A stretch of 5,361 nt of DNA from the NCBI GenBank assembly GCA_018882645.1, contig VERM01000133.1, positions 1-5,361 on the forward strand, given 5' to 3'. Shown here one piece after another: positions 1-5,361 of the stretch. Each line of letters opens with the position of its first letter. The first letter of the stretch is position 1. Source of the DNA: Ferruginibacter sp. (GTDB lineage: Bacteria; Bacteroidota; Bacteroidia; Chitinophagales; Chitinophagaceae). Below the pieces are notes generated by a model. The model ran no database searches. It saw nothing but the letters and a program-made list of their open reading frames with translations, and was not told the origin of the DNA. The translations under genes and the position numbers were made by a program.

Positions 1-299
1 TCTCCACTCATTGGCCCGTGCTTTTCAGCAACATTAACAATCCTTTCCCGAAATCCATCAATGATTATCTGAAAAAGAAACTACCTGATCCCCAAAAAAA
101 CAAGATTTATTTTGATTATGGAGGCCTGACACTAGATACGCTCTATAAAGTCAGCCAAACTGAAGTAGATAAAACCATGAAAAAAAAGAGATATGTCAAA
201 AAAAATTGGATAACCCTTGAATTTCCGGAAGACGATCACTCTGAAAAAAGCTGGAGCAGAAGATTAAAAATTCCATTTGAATTCCTTCTTTCGGAATGA
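1..299 (+). CDS. putative esterase (alpha/beta hydrolase), C-terminal part only
   Basis: This is the end of a gene whose start lies left of the window; the first complete codon is at base 3 and the TGA stop is at 297-299. The reading frame opens with STHWP and continues through a KLPDP segment, an IYFDYGG..TLD segment (bases 105-137) and a FPEDDHSEKSW segment near the end. This order matches the C-terminal third of the bacterial putative-esterase family (Esterase D/Fes-like alpha/beta hydrolases). In that family the His of the HSE motif (codon 237-239) is the catalytic histidine, and the acid member is probably an Asp of the YFDYGG..TLD region. The nucleophile serine (GxSxG) would be upstream, out of view. 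The family hydrolyses ester bonds, but the substrate cannot be inferred here. The gene converges on prc with a 37-base gap, so the two are not co-transcribed. Family call is fairly sure; specific role unknown. Confidence 0.72.
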   Translation, partial: STHWPVLFSNINNPFPKSINDYLKKKLPDPQKNKIYFDYGGLTLDTLYKVSQTEVDKTMKKKRYVKKNWITLEFPEDDHSEKSWSRRLKIPFEFLLSE

Positions 300-328
300 A
301 TCCATTTCGGAATCTGTTTTTGTTTTTT
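292..328 (+). terminator. possible weak intrinsic terminator of the esterase gene
   Basis: CGGAAT (292-297) can pair with ATTTCG (304-309), including one G-T pair, around a 6-base loop. A T-rich tract follows at 317-328, interrupted by one G. The stem is short, overlaps the esterase stop codon, and is separated from the T tract by 7 bases, so it is a weak candidate. Its position at the end of the plus-strand gene and the direction of the T tract fit termination of the esterase transcript. No matching T run exists in the opposite direction for prc. Confidence 0.25.
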
Positions 329-336
329 CTACTGGC

Positions 337-2490
337 TTATTTGCTCAGTGAAATTTGTCTGTTCATCACTTTTACGCATTCATCAATATAAATGTCCGTA
401 TTGCGTATTTTAAGCCACAATTTGTTTTTCTCAATTTTATCTTCAGAAGCATTGATAAGAGACAAATCTGCTTCAATATTTTTAATCTGAAGCGGATTAG
501 CGAGTTTTGTCAAATCCTCAATTTGCTTGTAAGTTTCTTTTATTTTTTTCTGCTCTTGCTTATATCTGACAATGTTCAATGTATACTCTTTATTGTTGAA
601 TTTCTCTAAAAGATCAATATTTGCTTTTAGTTTTTTAAATACATCACTCTGAGAAATCTCACTTGAAACTTCAGGAAGGATTTTATCCATATTCAAATTT
701 TTATCCCATACTTTGTACTCGGCCTGTGGAATTTCATCCCAAGGTAAGGCACTTGGATTGTCTTTTTCTCTGAATTTGAGATAATCGAATCTGTCGGGTA
801 GGATGATATCCGGAGTAACACCTTTAAGCTGAGTAGCCCCACCATTTATTCTGTAGAACTTTTGTAAAGTTAGTTTTACAGAACCCAACTCATCAGTTCT
901 TTTTGAAGAAAGAGACAATAGTTCACCTTCCGGATTCAGAGGTATCGTTCTTTGAACAGTACCTTTCCCATAAGTGGAGAAGCTCCCCAAAACAATCCCT
1001 CTTTTATAATCCTGTATCGCTGCAGCAAAAATTTCAGAAGCGGAAGCACTCGTACCATCAACCATTACGGCAAGAGGTCCGGCATATTTTATCGCCACAT
1101 CCCTGTCTTTTAATACTTCGGGCTTCTCATCACGAGATTTAACCTGACAGATCGGGCCATCTGAGATGAATAATCCCGCCATTTGAACTACATCGTACAG
1201 TGAACCTCCCCCATTACCCCTTAAATCGAGAATGATTCCATCTACCTTTTCAGCTTTTAATTTTTCAATTTCATTTGCTACATCAACTGCACATCTTGCT
1301 CCTTTTGGCCTTTCAAAATCAGCATAAAATTCAGGAAGGTAAATATACCCGATTTTATACGTGCCAAGAATAATGGCAGACTTGGCAAATGTATCTTCAA
1401 GCTTGATGTCGTCTCTCAACAGCACCAAAACTTTCGTTGAGCCATCAACTTTTTTGATGGTTAGTCTGACTTCAGAACCTTTCTCTGATCCACGTATCAA
1501 TTTGACAGCCTCAGAAACAGCAAAGCCTGTAACGTCAACAGGCGGCTCATTACCTTGTGCAACTGCAATGATCTCATCGTTCTCTTTAAGCTCACCATTC
1601 TTCCATGCAGGACCACCGCTGACCAGACTTGCGATTTTAATTTTACCGTCCTCCTCTTTTAGCTGAGCGCCGATTCCATAAAATCGACCACTCATGGATT
1701 CATTGAAAGATCTCAAATCAACAGGGGGGTAATAATTGGTATGCGGATCCATTAAAGATGTCATGGAGTTGACGAAGGTGCTGAAGTTTTCATCAATGGT
1801 CTCTTTACTTTTTTTAGCCTTGAATGTCCTGTCCATTTGTTTCCTGACCAGATCTCTTGCTTCTCTCTCTAAAGTACTATCTGCCTTCTTTTTGAAATTT
1901 TTGTTTCCCTTATTTTTTTCTTGCTCTTCCTGCAAATCAACATACTTCATCAGTACAGCATATTTCACCCTCTTTCTCCATAACTCATCTCTTTCACCTA
2001 TATTTTTAGGAAAATCATTTTTTTCCGGATCCATTTGTATGGACTCATCCATATTAAAATTAAAAGGCTTATCGAGGAATTTCTTATATAATTCAGAGAC
2101 CTCCGCCAATCTTTTTAGATAAATTTCGTTGACGGCAAAAAAAGACTGCAAATCTTTTCCATGAATTTCATCATCTATGCTGATTTCATATTTACGGAGA
2201 GAATCGATGTCAGACTTAACGAAGATTTTTTTTTCATCATCAAGCCCTTCAATAAACTTTTTAAAAACATCTTTACTGAAAGCATCGTCAATTTTACGAG
2301 GGCTGTAATGTCCGTCTTCCAGCAAGACAGATACATTGCGTAAAATTTTCGCAAATTTATCTTTCGGATTATCCGATTTTTTTTCAAAATTTCCTAGACC
2401 GCTGAAAGTAAGTAATATACTGATTCCGGTTAGAAGGACAATGACAGGTATAAACTTTTTACTCATAACAAAATCTGCAATTTTTTGCAT
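337..2490 (-). CDS. prc: carboxy-terminal (tail-specific) processing protease, S41 family
   Basis: A complete 717-residue protein, close to the 682 residues of E. coli Prc/Tsp. Proteases of this family act in the periplasm or at the inner membrane and cleave proteins from their C-terminal ends. Visible parts in order: a hydrophobic segment at about residues 13-31, a signal peptide or single anchor with no lipobox cysteine; a helical N-terminal region (about 40-250) ending in the typical MDPHTNYY; a PDZ domain (about 265-350, with GIGAQL); and the S41 core with DLRGNGGGS (422-430) and SASASEIFAAA (481-491). Aligned with E. coli Prc, the catalytic serine is S483 and the lysine is K509 in GKGTVQ, with Q513 matching the third active-site residue. 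A Lys-rich helical tail (about 570-717) corresponds to the family's C-terminal domain. The ATG at 2488-2490 has no Shine-Dalgarno; the in-frame ATG at 2464-2466 (residue 9) is a possible alternative start that keeps the hydrophobic segment. The gene lies downstream of the tRNA-His terminator, so it is probably transcribed separately. Confidence 0.95.
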   Translation of the reverse strand: MQKIADFVMSKKFIPVIVLLTGISILLTFSGLGNFEKKSDNPKDKFAKILRNVSVLLEDGHYSPRKIDDAFSKDVFKKFIEGLDDEKKIFVKSDIDSLRKYEISIDDEIHGKDLQSFFAVNEIYLKRLAEVSELYKKFLDKPFNFNMDESIQMDPEKNDFPKNIGERDELWRKRVKYAVLMKYVDLQEEQEKNKGNKNFKKKADSTLEREARDLVRKQMDRTFKAKKSKETIDENFSTFVNSMTSLMDPHTNYYPPVDLRSFNESMSGRFYGIGAQLKEEDGKIKIASLVSGGPAWKNGELKENDEIIAVAQGNEPPVDVTGFAVSEAVKLIRGSEKGSEVRLTIKKVDGSTKVLVLLRDDIKLEDTFAKSAIILGTYKIGYIYLPEFYADFERPKGARCAVDVANEIEKLKAEKVDGIILDLRGNGGGSLYDVVQMAGLFISDGPICQVKSRDEKPEVLKDRDVAIKYAGPLAVMVDGTSASASEIFAAAIQDYKRGIVLGSFSTYGKGTVQRTIPLNPEGELLSLSSKRTDELGSVKLTLQKFYRINGGATQLKGVTPDIILPDRFDYLKFREKDNPSALPWDEIPQAEYKVWDKNLNMDKILPEVSSEISQSDVFKKLKANIDLLEKFNNKEYTLNIVRYKQEQKKIKETYKQIEDLTKLANPLQIKNIEADLSLINASEDKIEKNKLWLKIRNTDIYIDECVKVMNRQISLSK

Positions 2491-2584
2491 ATTGTAAATA
2501 TAATGATATTTAATCCCAATTGATTAAGGCAAAGACAATCTCAGCTAATAATATTTTGTTAAACAAATTGCCGATGGTATATAT

Positions 2585-2611
2585 AAAAAATCTCCCGAAA
2601 GAAGGGAGATT
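2585..2611 (-). terminator. intrinsic terminator after tRNA-His
   Basis: On the minus strand a perfect 8-bp stem (2604-2611 with 2589-2596, core CTCCC/GGGAG) closes a 7-base loop and runs directly into a T tract (2585-2590 is AAAAAA on the plus strand). It starts 7 bases beyond the encoded CCA end of the tRNA. This is a textbook rho-independent terminator; it ends the tRNA transcript and any read-through from the glg operon before prc. Confidence 0.88.
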
Positions 2612-2618
2612 AATAGTT

Positions 2619-2696
2619 TGGGGTGGATGATGGGGCTCGAACCCACGACCCCCAGAATCACAATCTGGTGCTCTAACCAACTGAGCTACAACCACC
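2619..2696 (-). tRNA. tRNA-His (anticodon GUG), CCA encoded
   Basis: The minus strand folds as a full cloverleaf. It has a 7-bp acceptor stem, a D arm with stem GCTC/GAGC, an anticodon stem CCAGA/TCTGG with loop TTGTGAT, a 5-base variable loop and a T arm with loop TTCGAGC. The anticodon GTG lies at 2659-2661 (CAC on the plus strand), which reads histidine codons. The extra 5' G (-1, base 2696) opposite discriminator C73 (base 2622) is the identity mark of bacterial tRNA-His, and it independently confirms the assignment. The 3' CCA is encoded at 2619-2621. The acceptor stem has one U-U mismatch at positions 5 and 68 (bases 2691 and 2627); all other arms pair, with a G-U at the base of the T stem. 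The gene has its own promoter and terminator. Confidence 0.97.
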
Positions 2697-2707
2697 GTTT
2701 GTATTTG

Positions 2708-2738
2708 CAAAATTATAAAAAATACCATCCTAATCAAA
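2708..2738 (-). promoter_or_regulatory. Bacteroidota-type promoter for tRNA-His
   Basis: Read on the minus strand, TTTG (2735-2738) is followed after 19 bases by TAATTTTG (2708-2715). This matches the established Bacteroidota primary-sigma consensus of a -33 TTG/TTTG and a -7 TAnnTTTG, at a normal spacing. The -7 box ends 11 bases before the first base of the tRNA, so transcription would start a few bases upstream of the mature 5' end. The position makes it the promoter of the tRNA gene, separate from glgC transcription. It is a match by eye, not an experimentally mapped start. Confidence 0.7.
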
Positions 2739-2797
2739 AAGTAATTTTTTAAACGATTGCTGATCATAAAAATGAACCTGAGTGGTTAAAGCCCTTG

Positions 2798-4078
2798 TCA
2801 TTTTAACTCAAAACCATCATTGATGATAGCGCCTTTTTTGATAACCACAATTCCATCTTTGATGGCAAATAAAGAATGATCCATGTCCTCCAGATGACTC
2901 CCCCCCTTAATGGTTACATTATTCCCTACGCGACAGTCTTTATCGGTTATCACATTCGACAAATCGCAGTAATCTCCTATTCCAACTTTGGGAATACCAA
3001 TTTCATTATCACGCTCAATTTCTTCTATAGTTTCATAAAAATCATTCCCCATCACAAAACAACTCACAATAATGCTGCCCTTTCCAATACGGCTTCTGAT
3101 GCCAATAACAGAATTGGATATTTTTTCCGCATGAATAATCGAACCCTCTGCTATAATCGAATTGTTAATGATTGTACCACTGATCTTGGCAGGAGGAAGC
3201 ATCCTTGCCCTGCTGAAAACCATTTTGTTGTTGTCAAAAAGATTAAATGGAGGTATATCTAAAGTCAACGCCAGATTGGCTTCAAAGAAAGAATGGATAT
3301 TACCTATATCTGTCCAATATCCATCATATTGATAGCTGATTACCTTATGTTGACTGATGGAATCGGGAATGATTTCTTTTCCAAAATCGGTAGCATTTTT
3401 TTTCTCTTCATTCAACAGACCAAAAATTACTTTTCTATTGAAAATATAAATTCCCATAGACGCTAGATAAACCCTTCCCTGTTCTTGCATCTGTTGTCCG
3501 GTTTGACTCACCCATTCAGGAAGAAGTTCTTTAGAAGGTTTTTCTATAAAAGAAGTTATTAAACTTTCTTCGTTGGCTTTGAGGATTCCAAATTCAGGAG
3601 CTTCTCTCTCTCCTACCGGAATAGTAGCTATGGAAATGTCGGCGCCCATAGCCTGATGATTGTCTATCATTTCACCAAAATCCATCTGATACAGCTGATC
3701 TCCACTCAATATGAGAACGTATTCAAACTCATTGTTTTTTATATGCTTCAGGGATTGCCTGACGGCATCAGCCGTACCCTGAAACCAACCCGGACTGTCG
3801 GGTGTTTGCTCAGCAGCAAGAATATCCACAAAACCACTGCTGAACCCGCTGAATTGATAGGTATTCTTGATATGCTTGTTCAAGGAAGCAGAATTGTATT
3901 GTGTTAGCACAAACATTCTGTTGATGTTGCTGTTGATACAATTCGAAATGGGGATATCCACCAATCGGTATTTACCTGCAATGGGAACGGCAGGCTTACT
4001 CCTGGTAGCGGTCAAAGGATACAATCTCGTTCCGGCGCCTCCGCCTAAAATGACTGCAACAACTTGTTTACTTAGCAT
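2798..4078 (-). CDS. glgC: glucose-1-phosphate adenylyltransferase (ADP-glucose pyrophosphorylase)
   Basis: A complete 426-residue cytoplasmic enzyme that makes ADP-glucose and pyrophosphate from ATP and glucose-1-phosphate, the committed step of bacterial glycogen synthesis. The N-terminal nucleotidyltransferase domain shows GGGAGTRLYPLT (12-23), KPAVPIAGKYRLVDIP (28-43), WFQGTADAVRQ (98-108), SGDQLY (125-130, with the metal-binding Asp D127), EFGIL (162-166), FIEKP (177-181, with the glucose-1-phosphate-binding Lys K180) and YWTDIGN (254-260). From about residue 295 the hexapeptide-like pattern of a left-handed beta-helix follows, the usual C-terminal allosteric and oligomerisation domain. 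The wording of the motifs and the C-terminal GIVVIKKGAIINDG resemble cyanobacterial and plant enzymes more than enteric GlgC. The length is normal and no catalytic residue is missing. The ATG starts 8 bases after the glgA stop without a Shine-Dalgarno, typical of the phylum, so it is translated from the glgA-glgC mRNA. Confidence 0.96.
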   Translation of the reverse strand: MLSKQVVAVILGGGAGTRLYPLTATRSKPAVPIAGKYRLVDIPISNCINSNINRMFVLTQYNSASLNKHIKNTYQFSGFSSGFVDILAAEQTPDSPGWFQGTADAVRQSLKHIKNNEFEYVLILSGDQLYQMDFGEMIDNHQAMGADISIATIPVGEREAPEFGILKANEESLITSFIEKPSKELLPEWVSQTGQQMQEQGRVYLASMGIYIFNRKVIFGLLNEEKKNATDFGKEIIPDSISQHKVISYQYDGYWTDIGNIHSFFEANLALTLDIPPFNLFDNNKMVFSRARMLPPAKISGTIINNSIIAEGSIIHAEKISNSVIGIRSRIGKGSIIVSCFVMGNDFYETIEEIERDNEIGIPKVGIGDYCDLSNVITDKDCRVGNNVTIKGGSHLEDMDHSLFAIKDGIVVIKKGAIINDGFELK

Positions 4079-4086
4079 AGCAATTA

Positions 4087-5361
4087 TTATTTAAAAATTG
4101 GATTGTAAAGATCGATATATGTTTGCGCACTATTCTCCCAACTGTTGTTGATTTTCATCATCTGAAATATTAACCGGGATAAGGTCTCTTTGTCTTTGTA
4201 CAAATAAACCGCTCTTTTTATTGCATTTACAATATCATACACATCCGCATTATTAAAACAAAGACCATAACCATTGACATCTCCATAATCAATTACCGTA
4301 TCTGCCAGCCCCCCGGTCCTTCTGACGATAGGCACTGTCCCGTAACGCATGGCATACATCTGATTCAGTCCACATGGCCCCACTCTGCTAGGCATCAGCA
4401 AAAAATCAGCTCCGGCATAGAGCTGATGACTCAATTTTTCATTGTATTGGATTTGTGAGTGATAATAACCGAAACATGTGTTGTGTATTTTTTGAAGATT
4501 ATTCTCAATTTCCGGATCGCCATTTCCCAGTACGATAAAATTAAATTTGTCTTCGCTCTCCTCAAATGCCCTGGTGATAGCTGATGGCAACAAATCGGCC
4601 GATTTTTCGGAAACCAAACGACCTATAAAAACAACCAATGGCAATTGAACATCCAATCCAAAATCATCACATAATTTTTTCTTATTCAGACCTTTGCCAT
4701 GATTGAAATCATCGGTACTGAAATTATCCAGTATGTAAGTATCTCTCTCCGGATCCCAAACGCTGTAATCTATACCATTCAAAATGCCACTACACTTGCC
4801 CATTTCATAATCAAATAATTTCTCCAGCCCATTGGCATTATAAGTAAGCTCCCTCAAATAACCATGACTTACCGTGTTTACTTTATCTGCACATTTAATG
4901 GCCGACGCTAGTGGATTGATTTGATTGTTCCATTCCAACAAGCCTCTTTTCCATGGATCCCAAATTGGAATGAAAGAAGCCTTTTCCCAATTCATCCAAC
5001 CCTGATATTGAGCGTTGTGAATGGTAAGTACGACAGGTATAGCAGATAAATGTCTGTACGCATAGCAATGCCGGAGCATAAATGGTATCAATCCGGCATG
5101 ATAGTCATGAACATGAATCACATCGGGACGATGATACCAGGATGACATCCATTCAACCACAGCTATTTGAAAAGCCAGATACCTTTCATTGTCATCCACA
5201 TAGCCATATACTCTTTCTCTGTCGAGCCAGCCAAAAACATCTACACAATACAGATCAAATCCAAGTTTATTGTACTTCTCTTTGATAATTGTATAATCCA
5301 GATAAATATTCCCGATAAAAAAATTACCCTTGTGTACAACATCCCATTCATTGGATTGCAA
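4087..5361 (-). CDS. glgA: glycogen synthase (ADP-glucose, GT5 family), N-terminus cut by window edge
   Basis: This protein transfers glucose from ADP-glucose to the non-reducing end of alpha-1,4-glucan. The 424 visible residues begin with TTG at the window edge, which is an internal codon. By comparison with E. coli GlgA (477 residues) roughly 50-60 residues are missing, including the KTGGL nucleotide-binding loop. Visible motifs: HVHDYHAG (83-90, D86 matching E. coli D137), TIHNAQYQG (113-121, H115 matching H161), LNGID (194-198), the start of the second Rossmann domain at about 240 with IGRLVSEK (R248 and K253, matching R300 and K305), MPSRVGPCGLNQMY (323-336) and RRTGGLADTV (347-356). The motif at 323-336 has Gly at 328 where E. 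coli and plant enzymes have the active-site Glu of EPCGL. Otherwise the frame is intact and well conserved. The gene ends in tandem TAA TAA stops just before glgC, so both form an operon. The promoter is out of view. Confidence 0.94.
   Translation of the reverse strand: MQSNEWDVVHKGNFFIGNIYLDYTIIKEKYNKLGFDLYCVDVFGWLDRERVYGYVDDNERYLAFQIAVVEWMSSWYHRPDVIHVHDYHAGLIPFMLRHCYAYRHLSAIPVVLTIHNAQYQGWMNWEKASFIPIWDPWKRGLLEWNNQINPLASAIKCADKVNTVSHGYLRELTYNANGLEKLFDYEMGKCSGILNGIDYSVWDPERDTYILDNFSTDDFNHGKGLNKKKLCDDFGLDVQLPLVVFIGRLVSEKSADLLPSAITRAFEESEDKFNFIVLGNGDPEIENNLQKIHNTCFGYYHSQIQYNEKLSHQLYAGADFLLMPSRVGPCGLNQMYAMRYGTVPIVRRTGGLADTVIDYGDVNGYGLCFNNADVYDIVNAIKRAVYLYKDKETLSRLIFQMMKINNSWENSAQTYIDLYNPIFK

Noticed and set aside
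1736..2122. Open frames of 60-128 codons on the plus strand opposite prc and glgC
   Set aside because: They lie wholly antisense to clearly conserved genes, have low-complexity or Ser/Phe-rich translations, and show no family motif.
2495..2502. TATATTTA on the minus strand as a -7 box for prc
   Set aside because: It ends 4 bases before the start codon, deviates from TAnnTTTG at the last base, and has no TTG at a proper spacing.
2619..2696. tRNA-His as an attachment site of an integrated element
   Set aside because: No integrase, no repeated tRNA 3' fragment and no foreign genes are seen nearby; prc and glg are core genes.
2510..2767. An 85-codon open frame on the minus strand across the tRNA-His region
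   Set aside because: It runs straight through the tRNA, its promoter and its terminator; its protein contains the translated tRNA sequence and resembles no protein family.
2775..2794. Possible terminator just after glgC (AACC/GGTT hairpin on the minus strand)
   Set aside because: The stem is only 4 bp and the following T run is short; too weak to call.
4087..5361. TTG at the window edge as the true start of GlgA
   Set aside because: The protein would lack the N-terminal ADP-glucose-binding loop and the start of the first Rossmann domain; the open frame simply reaches the window end.

Overview
The window looks like ordinary chromosomal DNA from a member of the Bacteroidota. The evidence is AT-rich sequence, no Shine-Dalgarno motif before the starts, a textbook Bacteroidota promoter (TTTG, 19 bp, TAnnTTTG) in front of a tRNA gene, and protein sequences typical of the phylum. 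The exact family or genus cannot be told from this window.

Layout, left to right: (1) bases 1-299, plus strand: the 3' end of a gene for a putative alpha/beta-hydrolase esterase, cut by the window edge. (2) 300-336: a short convergent gap with a T-rich tract and a weak hairpin. (3) 337-2490, minus strand: a complete tail-specific (C-terminal processing) protease of the Prc/Tsp type, with a membrane-directed N-terminus, a PDZ domain and an S41 serine-lysine catalytic core. (4) 2491-2797: an intergenic stretch holding, on the minus strand, a self-contained tRNA-His(GUG) unit with its own promoter and a strong intrinsic terminator. (5) 2798-4078, minus strand: glgC, ADP-glucose pyrophosphorylase. 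(6) 4087-5361, minus strand: glgA, ADP-glucose-type glycogen synthase, cut at its N-terminus by the window edge.

glgA and glgC run in the same direction 8 bases apart and form an operon (glgA first). Together they make glycogen: GlgC turns glucose-1-phosphate and ATP into ADP-glucose and pyrophosphate, and GlgA adds the glucose to the growing alpha-1,4-glucan. The branching enzyme is not in view. The tRNA unit insulates this operon from prc, which should have its own promoter; none was confidently identified.

I found no mobile element, CRISPR array, phage gene, defence system or other new multi-gene system. The points most worth checking are a glycine in GlgA where characterised bacterial and plant ADP-glucose glycogen/starch synthases have the active-site glutamate of the EPCGL motif, the cyanobacterial/plant-like character of GlgC including its putative activator lysines, and a U-U mismatch in the acceptor stem of tRNA-His.
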